Below, piece by piece: positions 41,919 to 51,257 of a stretch of 64,000 nucleotides of DNA. The DNA lies in the NCBI RefSeq assembly GCF_009766095.1, contig NZ_LMUD01000019.1, positions 96,651 through 160,650 on the forward strand, written 5' to 3'. Every line of letters begins with the position of its first letter. The stretch's first letter is position 1. The stretch comes from Granulicella sp. S190 (GTDB lineage Bacteria > Acidobacteriota > Terriglobia > Terriglobales > Acidobacteriaceae). The notes under the pieces were generated by a model. It ran no database searches, was not told the origin of the DNA, and saw only the letters and a program-made list of their open reading frames with translations. Made by a program: the position numbers and the translations under genes.

Positions 41919-43378
41919 AGGCTTTCCCGCTTTGGTTTGCGGAGATTGATGAAACCATTGGCCCATTGAAGTTCGACGGGGAACCGATAGACGCCAAGTG
42001 CATACCGCCATGCACTCAGGCTTTTCAGAAGAAGGCGACTCCAACGGGGCGCGCGAGTGTCCTGGACTGTTGGCCATCGCGAACCGATCACGACTTCAAA
42101 GTTATCGATGAGATCTTTTGTCTTTCTTTTTAGCCATGGAGCTCTTGTGTCGATGCGTAATGTGAAGTCCATCCACTGCTTCGACGCCCATTCGGACGGT
42201 GTAGAGGGCCATGCTATCTGACCGTCAATATCCCCGTACATCGTGTCGGGCTGAGGCACCGGGGTGTAGTGATAGATGATGATCTCGGAGTCGGGATTGA
42301 TCTTCTTCAGCTTGCGGATGAATGCCAAAGTTTCCCGCGTATCCCGTTCGGGGTCGCCAGGATTTCCGATGACAAAAGAGAACTCTGGAATGATGCCGAA
42401 TTTCTTTGTTCGCTCTGCGATGATGACCGTTTGTTCTGTCGTGATTCCTTTCTTCATCTCCTTCAGAGCCCAGTCGGAGCCTGATTCTGCACCGAAGAAG
42501 ATCATGGTGCAACCGGCGCGTTTCAAGGCGGCAAAGGTTTCGTCGGAGTAGCGGGACATGACATCGACGCGAGCTTCGCACCACCAGCGAAGGTTGAGGT
42601 GTTCAATGCGCTTCGCAAGTTCGAGAGCATGATCCTCTCGTAGAAAGAAGTTCATATCGTAGAACTGAACGGAGTCGGCTCCATATTCGGTGACTAGGTG
42701 CGAAAGGATTGCAGCGGTTCGCTCTGGAGATTCCATGCGTTCTTTATTGCCATAGGCAGCGTGGACTCCGCAGAAGCTACAGTTGAAAGGGCAGCCTATG
42801 CTGGCGTGATGGACTGCCGTGCGTTTGCCGAAGAACGAAGGACGAAGATATTTTTCGACCGGAAGCTTGTGAAAAGGCGACCAGGGAAACTCATCCGGAC
42901 CTTTCATCGGACGTTCCGCGTTGTTCCTTGGCAGACCAAACATGTCTTTATAGGAGAGGCCCAGGATCGAGTCAAAGGTACGGCGGCCACGCATGGCATC
43001 GATCAGTTCGAGAAAAGTATCTTCTCCCTGGCCGCGGACGATGTAGTCAACGTACTTTGCGTTGAGTGCTGCGTCTGGGTAGACAGAGGGAAAGTAGCCG
43101 CCCCATACGATCTTGACATGAGGGTGGACACGCCGAACCTCACGTGAGGTCTCCATTGCGGCAACCATCTGCGGCCCCGGCATGACGGAGACGCCCAGCA
43201 GCTCCACCTCGTGTTGTTCAATCAACTGCAAGATCGTAGCAGTTGAATTATCATCCACGTTCCCATCGACGATCTCGTAGTCCTCAAGTCCTTCAAGAAC
43301 TGCGGCGATTGCTAGTACTGCGAGAGGAAGACGTCTATTCCGTGGTCTAGTCGCTCGTGGATTAAGAAGAAGGATCAT
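41915..43378 (-). CDS. Cobalamin-binding-domain radical SAM protein (copy 5 of the operon)
   Basis: A class B-like radical SAM protein of 487 residues. The N-terminal cobalamin-binding-type Rossmann domain (VSVMPGPQMVAAMETSREVR, VWGGYFPSVYPDAAL, DYIVRGQGEDTFLELI) is followed by the radical SAM core with CPFNCSFC and FFGAESGSDWALKEMKKGIT. A C-terminal helical region completes it. Proteins of this layout methylate unactivated carbons or rearrange substrates; the B12 His motif (DxHxxG) is not evident. ATGA overlaps with both neighbours indicate one transcript. Confidence 0.87.
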   Translation of the reverse strand: MILLLNPRATRPRNRRLPLAVLAIAAVLEGLEDYEIVDGNVDDNSTATILQLIEQHEVELLGVSVMPGPQMVAAMETSREVRRVHPHVKIVWGGYFPSVYPDAALNAKYVDYIVRGQGEDTFLELIDAMRGRRTFDSILGLSYKDMFGLPRNNAERPMKGPDEFPWSPFHKLPVEKYLRPSFFGKRTAVHHASIGCPFNCSFCGVHAAYGNKERMESPERTAAILSHLVTEYGADSVQFYDMNFFLREDHALELAKRIEHLNLRWWCEARVDVMSRYSDETFAALKRAGCTMIFFGAESGSDWALKEMKKGITTEQTVIIAERTKKFGIIPEFSFVIGNPGDPERDTRETLAFIRKLKKINPDSEIIIYHYTPVPQPDTMYGDIDGQIAWPSTPSEWASKQWMDFTLRIDTRAPWLKRKTKDLIDNFEVVIGSRWPTVQDTRAPRWSRLLLKSLSAWRYALGVYRFPVELQWANGFINLRKPKRESL

Positions 43379-44373
43379 TTTCTGGCCTTGGCAGTATAGA
43401 TTTTGAATTGAGATGGTTCGCGAGCGCCTTTCATCTTTGCGAGAAATGGCCGCATGAGCCAGCGGATCCCATAGTTGGGCGTGTGCTTATGCCAGTGGAT
43501 TCCGAAGGAGGCCTCCATCCGCTGCAGGCGCTGATCTGTGAGAAATTCGAGACTGTTCAGTCCATCTGAGGGAAACCCGTAACGTTGCGTAAAAGCTTCG
43601 TGACGTTCTGCGACCATCTGTTGACCACTGGACTCATTGCTGTACCAAGGAGTGTCCGCAATAAGAACAGAGCCACCGGCACATGTACAACGTAACGCTT
43701 CGGCCAATGTCTTCTCATAGTTCTCGGAATAATGAAACGAAGCGTTGTAGATAACGAGGTCGAAGGCGTCATCTGCGAAGGGAAGTAGATCGAGCTCCGC
43801 CTGAAAGCATGCAAAGAGGATGGGAAGCTGCTTACGGTAGTGTGTTGCAGCGCCGAGTCCATCCTGCCGATTTGTAATAAGGTCCACCGCTACAGGCATA
43901 TGACCTAGCTGAGAGAGTCGATAACTCATCCATCCATTACCCGCGCCGAGATCCAGAATGCGGAGTGGTCTTTTGGATCCGGCATGAATGGCTGGAATGA
44001 TATTTCGTTGTAGGTAACGAAACGTCTTGGAACGCATAGTCCATTGTTGGCTGTTGTGACCTGACAGATCCTGGTGAGGAAGCGCCAGATAGTACTCTGC
44101 CTCAACGCTGCCACGACCTTCTGCGGAGCGAATGAACTCGTATTCTTTAATAAACTGCGAGAAATGAGCGGCACGCTCTGGAAGAAGCGACTTCCAGACA
44201 CCATCTTCGTTCGCAAGTTTGAGGCAGCAGTCTGAGCAGACTAAAACAGTGTCTGAGACGCTTGTACGAGGAAGATGCCCGATTCTTCCTCGGCAGCGTG
44301 GACATTGAAGAGGAATCGCGTCGAGCTTGTCGATGGCAGGCGCAGCGCTTATATGGCGACTGGTCGCGATCAT
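43375..44373 (-). CDS. Class I methyltransferase with N-terminal zinc ribbon
   Basis: A 332-residue SAM-dependent methyltransferase. The N-terminus has two Cys pairs, LQCPRCRGRI and VLVCSDCCLKL, that look like a zinc ribbon of the Trm112/UPF0434 type. The methyltransferase core shows ILDLGAGNGWMSYRLSQLGH, PVAVDL and ELDLLPFADDAFDLVIYNAS. Its start and stop overlap the neighbouring genes by four bases each (ATGA), so it is translationally coupled within the operon. The substrate is unknown. Confidence 0.85.
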   Translation of the reverse strand: MIATSRHISAAPAIDKLDAIPLQCPRCRGRIGHLPRTSVSDTVLVCSDCCLKLANEDGVWKSLLPERAAHFSQFIKEYEFIRSAEGRGSVEAEYYLALPHQDLSGHNSQQWTMRSKTFRYLQRNIIPAIHAGSKRPLRILDLGAGNGWMSYRLSQLGHMPVAVDLITNRQDGLGAATHYRKQLPILFACFQAELDLLPFADDAFDLVIYNASFHYSENYEKTLAEALRCTCAGGSVLIADTPWYSNESSGQQMVAERHEAFTQRYGFPSDGLNSLEFLTDQRLQRMEASFGIHWHKHTPNYGIRWLMRPFLAKMKGAREPSQFKIYTAKARK

Positions 44374-45188
44374 ACGTTCACCCTTTCGAACCGGATGAGC
44401 ATGTGGTCGCCTAATATGCGAAACCCACGGCGGGTTGAGAGGACTTTATCGATCGCGGTTAGTGCACTTAAAAGTTTTGGGTATCTCCGCATCCAAGGCT
44501 CGACGTAAGAAGGAGGAACGGCAATACCGATGCCTGTGAAGGAGCGTAGAGAAAATGTGGGAGAGAATGAACTTCTTAGCTGACCAATAGTTGGATAGTA
44601 GACCTCGACAACGAACTCACCCACCTTCGCCGTGGTGCGGCCCGACCATCGGCGGAACGCTTTGCGTGGTTTTCCCTGAAGAAGGAACCAGATCACCTCA
44701 GAGACGCAGAAGCGGGTTGAAAGACATACGAGGAGAGGAGCTCCTGGCGGGATGAGTGTGGCGAGATCTTCCGCTGTCTGACGGAGATCGGCTATGCAGT
44801 TCAAGCCGGAAAAGTTTGAGAATGCGCCATTGAACTGTTTTGCAAAGTGAAGGTCACGAATGCGTTCCGTTGGCTGTTGGAAGAACTCCACGGGTGCATT
44901 GGGCGCCTCGATGCGAAGCCGTTCCTTGGCAACCCTAATCATCTGCTCTGAAGCATCACAAGCAAGGATGGAAATACTGTTTCGTGCCAGAAAAAGAGCA
45001 TCTTCCCCTGTGCCGCAGTTCAATTCCAGAATGTAATCTCCCGGGTGAAATGTCTTAGTGAGCACATTCCAGACAGCATCTCGCTGTGCGCGGCCGATAG
45101 AGGATTTGGTAAAAAGCTCGTCGTAGCCCTCTGCCAGTTGATTGAAGGCGAGTATGGCTTGAGGCTGGGCGGTGGCAGCCGGCGTCAT
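44370..45188 (-). CDS. Class I SAM-dependent methyltransferase
   Basis: A 272-residue methyltransferase. Motif I is YILELNCGTGEDALFLAR, with ILACDASEQMIRVA for the ribose-binding acid and FNGAFSNFSGLNCIADL around motif IV. The N-terminus (FNQLAEGYDELF) resembles UbiE/BioC-like enzymes. It overlaps both neighbours by four bases. It is the second stand-alone methyltransferase of the operon. Confidence 0.87.
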   Translation of the reverse strand: MTPAATAQPQAILAFNQLAEGYDELFTKSSIGRAQRDAVWNVLTKTFHPGDYILELNCGTGEDALFLARNSISILACDASEQMIRVAKERLRIEAPNAPVEFFQQPTERIRDLHFAKQFNGAFSNFSGLNCIADLRQTAEDLATLIPPGAPLLVCLSTRFCVSEVIWFLLQGKPRKAFRRWSGRTTAKVGEFVVEVYYPTIGQLRSSFSPTFSLRSFTGIGIAVPPSYVEPWMRRYPKLLSALTAIDKVLSTRRGFRILGDHMLIRFERVNV

Positions 45189-46582
45189 GCTTCGACCTCC
45201 ATCCGAGTCGAGAGCAGGCCGTTTCGGGCGACCCCAATCTCATGTCGCAGGTTGGCTGCCAATTCGGATTCAAAGTCTGGAGTGTCGGCCAGGCGTGCGA
45301 GTTGAACTTCGTCACGAAGCAGTTTGTCGGCATAGCTGTAGAACTTTTGAGAGTGCCGACCCCTTATCTTGATCTCTCGATCGGAGCTGACTCCCCATGG
45401 TTTCAACTGAACAAGACGGTCGGCGATCTTGTTGTAGTAGGGCGTTCCTTTGATTGGATAGGAGACGGTGGTGAAGAAGATATCGGGTTTGGAGATGCTG
45501 ACGTGCTTAATGGTGGCTTCGATATCTTCGAGGTCTTCTCCTTCATAACCCCACATGAGAAACATGCCGCTCTCGATACCTCGTTCGCGACTCATTGTGA
45601 CGGCCTGTTGAACCTGTTCGATCTTTACTCCTCGGTCCATAGAGTCGAGAATGCGTTGAGAGCCACTCTCGGAGCCGATCCAAATGCGAAAACAACCGAG
45701 CTCCGCGAGCAGATCGAGCATCTCTGGATTGAGGCGGTCGGCCCGCGAGATGCATTCAAAGGGAATGCGTAGACCGCGGCGGCGCATTTCACCGGCATAG
45801 TCGCGAAGCCACTTGTGATTGATGGTGAATACATCATCAGAGACCCAGACCATATCGGGGGAGTAGGTCTTGAGCAGCCACTCGACTTCATCGACGACCA
45901 GAACTGGATCACGACGACGGTGAGTTTGACCGAAGACCTGATGACTGCACCAGCGACACTTATAAGGGCAGCCGCGTGCGGTGATAAAGTTTACCGACCC
46001 TTTTCCATGCGCATCACGCCAGGTTTTCACATAACGGGCAACATCGATAGCATGACGTGCAGGCCAGGGCTGCCTGTCGAGATCGGCAATCTGGTTGCGG
46101 TGCGCGGTCTCGTGCATCGTTCCCTTTTCGTCTAAAAAGGCGAGTCCAGCTATGCTTGTGCAGGCACTCTCATCGTTTGCGCGGAAGGCGGCGAGCAAAT
46201 CCTGCATGGTGAGCTCGCCTTCGCCAAAGACGACGTAATTGGCGCCGGCTTGAAGATATTCCAGTGCGTATGCTCCTGGCTCAGGACCGCCGACGATAGT
46301 CTTCCAACCTGCTTCGCGAGCAACTTTGAGGATCTCAACGACGTTGCTGCGTGTCATAAGATTGGCATAGATGCCAATTACGGATGGGATCTCGGTACGC
46401 AAATGGTGGAAGAGAGCTTCTCGCTTCGAAAAAGTAGTGTCGAATACATCGACGTCAAATCCTTGATTACGCAGATGAGAGCAGAGATACAAGATCCCGA
46501 GCGGCGCGTATGGCTTCAGTATCTGAACCTCTTTGGGATCCTCGTAGAGGAAGTATCCGTGCGTGAGTAGGAGTTCTGCCAT
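45185..46582 (-). CDS. Cobalamin-binding-domain radical SAM protein (copy 4)
   Basis: A 465-residue radical SAM protein. The B12-binding-type N-terminus has YAPLGILYLCSHLRNQGFDV, VVFGEGELTMQDLL and GGPEPGAYALEY; the core has ARGCPYKCRWCSHQVFG and WIGSESGSQRILDSMDRGVK. It is clearly paralogous to the next gene (shared IWFGDDVFALNH/VWVSDDVFTINH, PLGTLYAASAL/PLGILYLCSHL). It overlaps the methyltransferase gene downstream by four bases and abuts the copy-3 gene upstream. Confidence 0.88.
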   Translation of the reverse strand: MAELLLTHGYFLYEDPKEVQILKPYAPLGILYLCSHLRNQGFDVDVFDTTFSKREALFHHLRTEIPSVIGIYANLMTRSNVVEILKVAREAGWKTIVGGPEPGAYALEYLQAGANYVVFGEGELTMQDLLAAFRANDESACTSIAGLAFLDEKGTMHETAHRNQIADLDRQPWPARHAIDVARYVKTWRDAHGKGSVNFITARGCPYKCRWCSHQVFGQTHRRRDPVLVVDEVEWLLKTYSPDMVWVSDDVFTINHKWLRDYAGEMRRRGLRIPFECISRADRLNPEMLDLLAELGCFRIWIGSESGSQRILDSMDRGVKIEQVQQAVTMSRERGIESGMFLMWGYEGEDLEDIEATIKHVSISKPDIFFTTVSYPIKGTPYYNKIADRLVQLKPWGVSSDREIKIRGRHSQKFYSYADKLLRDEVQLARLADTPDFESELAANLRHEIGVARNGLLSTRMEVEA

Positions 46583-48079
46583 CTACATTTGCCTCGTCGC
46601 TGGAGTCAAGGCCTGAAGAGGAACGAACTGCCGGTCTGTTGGCTGCGCAGTTATCGCGGATAGGATTGTAGCTTTGGAGTTTTTTGTGATGGATTCGAGT
46701 TCATAAACTCTTTGCCAAAGTGTGTCCAGATAGACTTCGGTTTTTAGGGCGTCTTCATTTTTCCAGTGATCGACCTCAGCATGAAGGGCTTTCCGTAAGG
46801 CCATGTAGAAGTCGTCACTATAGGCTGCGGAGAACATCAAGCACAGGTCGTCGCTATCGGTCCAATTACGTTTAGAGCCAATCTGCTCCTGAACGCGATC
46901 GAAGAAGACCGTGCCGGGGAGAGGATAAGAGAAAGAGATACCGATATCATCTGGGCGTAAGGCGCGAACGAGCTCGATGGTCTGCTGAATCTCTTCCCAA
47001 GTCTCTCCGGGGTATCCGAACTGCAAGAAGAAGCAGGCGCGGATATTGTTCTGAGCCAGGAGGTCACGCGCTGTAGTGATGTCGGAGATGCGAAGCCCTT
47101 TGTCCATCGCATCGAGTATCTTTTGGGAGCCAGATTCGACGCCCATCCAAATCTCTGCGCATCCTGCTCGTTTGAGCCCTGCGACCGTGGCGTCAGTCAT
47201 AAGGTCGGCACGAGATTGAATCTTGAAAGGGATGGCGCACTTCATGGCTTCGATCTCATCAGCGAAGCTTTGTACCCATTGATGATTGAGAGCAAAGACA
47301 TCATCGCCGAACCAGATATGCTCCACTCCATAGACTTCCTTCAACTCGTGAATCTCCATGGCGACAGACTTTGCGGGACGAATCTGAAACTTGTTCCCGG
47401 AGATCGGCTTTGCACACCAGTTGCATCCGTAAGGGCAGCCGCGGCTGGCAACGACGTTCGTCGAAAAATAACCGTGTGCCGTAAGCCAAGCATGGCGATA
47501 GGGAGAAAGATCGATCAACTCACGTGAAGGCCTCGGAAGCGTGTTCCAGGCCGAATTCTTTGGAGGCTTTCCGGCACTCCTTGCAATCTGTCCCTTTTCA
47601 TCGAGATAGAGAAGGCCCGGGATCTCCAGGTGTTGACGGCCCGACAGAATCGCAGAGCATAGCTCGCCAAGCGTCTTCTCTGCTTCGCCCAGCAGGACAA
47701 AGTCGATCCCATGATGGAGATAGGATTCCGCCTGATCCGTTGCATCAGAGCCATGGGCGATGACGACGGTTCCCGCTTGCCTGGCCAGAACGGTCAGCTC
47801 CCATGCAAGCTCACGCATGCGTGTCAAACACATTTTGGAGAGGAAGTTGAAATCGTCCTCGTAGATCACCACCAGTTTCGGACAGTGTTCCTTCAGAGCA
47901 GTTGTAAAGCCAGTGATAGGTTCCTCGAGCATTGTGTCGAAGACAGCGACAGAGATATTCTCAGACTTCAGAGCCGACGCTGCGTAGAGCGTGCCGAGAG
48001 GAGGATACGGCTGCATCTTACGTACCTGCTTTGGATCGTAAGGGAGGTGGTAAGAGTGAGTGAGTAGGACATCGGCCAT
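46583..48079 (-). CDS. Cobalamin-binding-domain radical SAM protein (copy 3)
   Basis: A 498-residue protein with a B12-binding-type N-terminal domain (YPPLGTLYAASALKSENISV, FVLLGEAEKTLGELC) and a radical SAM core (SRGCPYGCNWCAKPISG, EIWMGVESGSQKILDAMDKG). AGGAGCAGG precedes the ATG at 48079. It is paralogous to the downstream gene, which begins within the next few bases. Like the others it lacks an obvious substrate clue. Confidence 0.88.
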   Translation of the reverse strand: MADVLLTHSYHLPYDPKQVRKMQPYPPLGTLYAASALKSENISVAVFDTMLEEPITGFTTALKEHCPKLVVIYEDDFNFLSKMCLTRMRELAWELTVLARQAGTVVIAHGSDATDQAESYLHHGIDFVLLGEAEKTLGELCSAILSGRQHLEIPGLLYLDEKGQIARSAGKPPKNSAWNTLPRPSRELIDLSPYRHAWLTAHGYFSTNVVASRGCPYGCNWCAKPISGNKFQIRPAKSVAMEIHELKEVYGVEHIWFGDDVFALNHQWVQSFADEIEAMKCAIPFKIQSRADLMTDATVAGLKRAGCAEIWMGVESGSQKILDAMDKGLRISDITTARDLLAQNNIRACFFLQFGYPGETWEEIQQTIELVRALRPDDIGISFSYPLPGTVFFDRVQEQIGSKRNWTDSDDLCLMFSAAYSDDFYMALRKALHAEVDHWKNEDALKTEVYLDTLWQRVYELESITKNSKATILSAITAQPTDRQFVPLQALTPATRQM

Positions 48080-48103
48080 GGCTACCTGCTCCTTCTTGTC
48101 GCG

Positions 48104-49606
48104 CTAGCATGCATTGGCGGACTCCTTGGGAAGTTCCTGACCTGTGACCAGGGAACGACGGAGTACGATGCGCTCAGAGAGGTTTGAGAGCCAGAGCTCC
48201 CACGGAAAGTAGTAGTTGCTGGAACGCAGGCGCCATCGAATCGGCGTCTGGACGATGAACCGTACTGTGTGACGAAGACGCGAAGGCTTTTTCTGCTCTC
48301 GGTAGATCTGGCTGTTCAAGAGGAAATATTTGAGCATGCGTTGCAACCGTGCAAGCTCTTTCCCTTTGAGCCATGGCAGCATATTTGCGCCCAGTGGCAT
48401 GTCCATCCATTCACGGAGATTCTTCGGTTCAGAAACACCCAACTCTCGCAGCTGGGGCCAGATAGGAATTCCTGGATAGGGAGTGAAGATGTTTGGAGAA
48501 AAGCTCACATTTGGGAACTGACGCCCAATATCACTCATGGTCTGAAAAGTGATGATTCGGTCTGCCTCGGTCTCGCCCGGGTACCCGAAGATCAAGTTGA
48601 AGGTGACGCGGATGTCGCCAAGTTGAGCCTTCCGTGCAGTCTCGTACATTTCGTCGACCCGCTGATGACGTTTGTTCATAAGCTTCAGGACTGCCTCTGA
48701 AGTTGATTCCGTGCCAAAGCCCATGTGTGAGACGCCGCTTGCACCGAGCAGGCGGACCTCGTCCTCAGTCATGCGGCAGAGAAAGTCGGTAGAGGCTTGA
48801 AAGGTCCATTTAAACTTAATTCCGGTGTCGAGGATCCCTTGAGCGATCTCTAATGCACGCGGAAGTTGAACGGGAAAGTTCGAATCGAGCAATGCCACCT
48901 CTTCGATTCGGTAGCGAGTGACGAGATCAATCATCTCCGCAACCGTTCGATCGGCAGAGAGAGCATTGAATCTTCGTTTGTAAAAAACCATGTCCGTGCA
49001 GTAGTTGCAGGCATAGGGGCAACCGACGCTGGTGGCATAGGCGAGCTTGCGGATGCCGGCGATCTTTTCGTAAGCATCAAAATCTACCAAGTCGAAGGCC
49101 GGGATCGGAAGCGAGTTCAGAGACTCAACTTTGCGATCTCCATTGTGAATACGCTTGCCTTGATTCTTCCAGGAGAGTCCCGCAATGTTGTTCAGAGGCT
49201 TTTTCCCAGCCAGCGCCTGGGCTACCTCGACGAGGGTTCTCTCTCCCTGCCCGCGGACAACCATATCTACAAAGCTCTCACTCAAAGTCTCGTCCGGCAG
49301 CAGCGATGGATGCCATCCGCCGAAGATAATCGGTAGCCAGGGAGTATGGCTCTTCGCCATTGTTGCCACTTCGACAGCTCCACGAATCATGGGGCCGGTA
49401 AGAACAGAGATCCCAACACAAAGAGCATCTACGCTCTCGCACTCTACCCGTGTGAGATAGTTTGGTTCGATCGCAGCATCGATCATGACGACGTCGAAGT
49501 TGGCCTCACGCAGACTCGCAGCTAGGGCAAGCAGACAGAGTGGAGCACCGAGCGGTGGGCCGTCATAAGGCGGATAGAACAGCACAACTTTTCCCAGGCT
49601 CAGCAT
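48104..49606 (-). CDS. Cobalamin-binding-domain radical SAM protein (copy 2)
   Basis: A 500-residue protein: VVLFYPPYDGPPLGAPLCLL at the start, ILTGPMIRGAVEVATMAK and FGGWHPSLLPDETL in the B12-binding-type domain, and SVGCPYACNYCTDMVFYKRR for the Fe-S cluster site. HMGFGTESTSEAVLKLMNKR follows in the barrel. It is a close paralogue of the first gene of the operon (shared FGGWHPSLLP/LGGWHPSLLP and RRFNALSADR/RKWNALSAEQ). The pair overlaps by seven bases, indicating duplication in place and coupled translation. Confidence 0.88.
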   Translation of the reverse strand: MLSLGKVVLFYPPYDGPPLGAPLCLLALAASLREANFDVVMIDAAIEPNYLTRVECESVDALCVGISVLTGPMIRGAVEVATMAKSHTPWLPIIFGGWHPSLLPDETLSESFVDMVVRGQGERTLVEVAQALAGKKPLNNIAGLSWKNQGKRIHNGDRKVESLNSLPIPAFDLVDFDAYEKIAGIRKLAYATSVGCPYACNYCTDMVFYKRRFNALSADRTVAEMIDLVTRYRIEEVALLDSNFPVQLPRALEIAQGILDTGIKFKWTFQASTDFLCRMTEDEVRLLGASGVSHMGFGTESTSEAVLKLMNKRHQRVDEMYETARKAQLGDIRVTFNLIFGYPGETEADRIITFQTMSDIGRQFPNVSFSPNIFTPYPGIPIWPQLRELGVSEPKNLREWMDMPLGANMLPWLKGKELARLQRMLKYFLLNSQIYREQKKPSRLRHTVRFIVQTPIRWRLRSSNYYFPWELWLSNLSERIVLRRSLVTGQELPKESANAC

Positions 49607-51171
49607 GCGACCTCGGCTGGTTCAGGGTTTGGCTCCAGGCGTCTTGCGTCGACTACAGGCTTGAATCCAGCAGTTCTTTCTTTGAGCTTGTCGTTAAGCC
49701 AGAGCTCAGCAGGTAAGCGATACAGACCATGATCAAGCCGAAATCGAGCGGGAAAAGAGATGCACTTCTGCGCCAGACGGGTGATACGGGTTCTGCGATC
49801 TACTCCGATCGGAATACGGTCAAAGGCGATGCGCAGATAATCGCGCATTATCTGTAACTCTTCGTGATCTTTTCCATTCAGCCATGGGAGCTTGGTGTAG
49901 CGCGGAAAGAACTCGGCCCATTTTTCGAGAGAGTCAGGAACTTCAATACCTAACTCCTCTGCTCTGTTCATCACATTGGTACCAGGATACGGAGTGAAGA
50001 TATTGGTCCAGAATTCGGTACCAGGAAAGCGCCTGCAGACATCCATGATGAAGTTCATGGTCTCTCGACGCTCTTTAGATCCTTCGCCTGGATAGGCAAA
50101 GATGATATTAAAGGACGGACGCATTCCTGCAGCTAGACAACGGGCCGCACTCTCATAGATATCTTCAAAGTTTTGAAATGTCTTGTTCATTGCTTTCAAG
50201 ATCTTTGGAGAACCAGAGTCCACCCCCTGGCAGATCTGGTGTAGCCCACTGCGACGAAGTAGCTTTAGATCTCCCAAAGAGAGTCGTGACGTCAAGTTCG
50301 TAGTGGCCTGAATGCTCCACTGGAATTCAGCGCCGGCTCGGACGAGCCCCTCACTGATGGCTCGTGCGCGGTCAAGATCAACCAGGAAGTTGTCATCTAC
50401 GATCCAAAGCATGCTGAGGTTATATCTACGGCTCAGATCGACCGTCTCCTCGACAAATTGCTCTGCGGAAAGGGCATTCCACTTACGCTTGTACACGGCG
50501 CCATTGGTGCAATAAGCGCAGTCGAACGGGCAAGCCAGGCTGGAGGTGTACATCGCCCAGCGCTTTCCGCACATGCGTTCATAGGCGTCGAAGTCGGCTA
50601 ACTGATAAGCCTTTGGAGGTTGCTCCGCGATAGGCTTGAGTATGCGTTCCGGTGTAAAAGTGAGTTTATTATCTCGCTTGAAGCCAATGCCAGCGACGAA
50701 GTCTGGAGAAGATTGGTTTTCAATATGTATGACAAGCTCAAGGAATGACTCTTCTCCCTGGCCGCAAACTACGTAGTCGATATAGGGGGCCTGCAAAGTT
50801 TGCCTCGGAAGAAGGGAAGGATGCCATCCTCCGAGAACAATCGGAAATTCGGGGTTTCGGGCTTTGATTGCTTTGGCTATCTCGACCGTCTCACGAATCA
50901 TTGGCCCGGTAACCAGGGAGATTCCGAGACATAGCGCATCACTGACTTCTTCGAGCACGCGCTGCTTGTAGTTTGGCGTAATCGTGGAATCGATGAGGAC
51001 AACTTGATAACCGGCTCTGATTAAAGGAGTGGCGACAGCCAGGATACCAAGCGGCGCAGTCGCATCGGAGCTTGCGAAAGATGGAAAGAAGAAGACAATT
51101 TTGCGGGACTTAGGCAATGCAATCTCCTCGCTGTTACGAACGATAGAGCTTGCGTACGGATGAGTTGTCAT
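49600..51171 (-). CDS. Cobalamin-binding-domain radical SAM protein (copy 1, first gene of the operon)
   Basis: A 523-residue protein with IVFFFPSFASSDATAPLGIL, VTGPMIRETVEIAKAIK and LGGWHPSLLPRQTLQ in the B12-binding-type domain, and SSLACPFDCAYCTNGAVYKR for the cluster. QICQGVDSGSPKILKAMNKT and the C-terminal PWLNGKDHEELQIMRDYLRI, shared with copy 2, follow. It opens the nine-gene minus-strand operon, read divergently from the HPr-kinase-like gene 86 bases away. Confidence 0.88.
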   Translation of the reverse strand: MTTHPYASSIVRNSEEIALPKSRKIVFFFPSFASSDATAPLGILAVATPLIRAGYQVVLIDSTITPNYKQRVLEEVSDALCLGISLVTGPMIRETVEIAKAIKARNPEFPIVLGGWHPSLLPRQTLQAPYIDYVVCGQGEESFLELVIHIENQSSPDFVAGIGFKRDNKLTFTPERILKPIAEQPPKAYQLADFDAYERMCGKRWAMYTSSLACPFDCAYCTNGAVYKRKWNALSAEQFVEETVDLSRRYNLSMLWIVDDNFLVDLDRARAISEGLVRAGAEFQWSIQATTNLTSRLSLGDLKLLRRSGLHQICQGVDSGSPKILKAMNKTFQNFEDIYESAARCLAAGMRPSFNIIFAYPGEGSKERRETMNFIMDVCRRFPGTEFWTNIFTPYPGTNVMNRAEELGIEVPDSLEKWAEFFPRYTKLPWLNGKDHEELQIMRDYLRIAFDRIPIGVDRRTRITRLAQKCISFPARFRLDHGLYRLPAELWLNDKLKERTAGFKPVVDARRLEPNPEPAEVAC

Positions 51172-51257
51172 ATCCTTGTCAGCGGTTTGTAAAGTTTCCT
51201 AATGACAGGGAAAGCGGGCTATTTGCTGGGGTAGAGTGAAGCTCAGCAGGTATTCCT
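51172..51257. promoter_or_regulatory. Divergent promoter region of the radical-SAM and EPS operons
   Basis: 86 bases separate the two operons, so both promoters must lie here or overlap the genes. A TGTCA...TGACA inverted repeat (around 51178-51207) is present. I cannot assign -35/-10 boxes or an operator with confidence, and there is no room for a cobalamin riboswitch. Confidence 0.45.

Noticed and set aside
38921-51171. A RiPP precursor peptide inside the radical SAM operon
   Set aside because: The genes overlap or abut (largest gap 24 bases), leaving no space for a precursor gene within the unit; one could lie elsewhere.
51172-51257. A cobalamin riboswitch before the B12-type radical SAM operon
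   Set aside because: The 86-base gap is too short for the aptamer and no B12-box-like sequence is seen.
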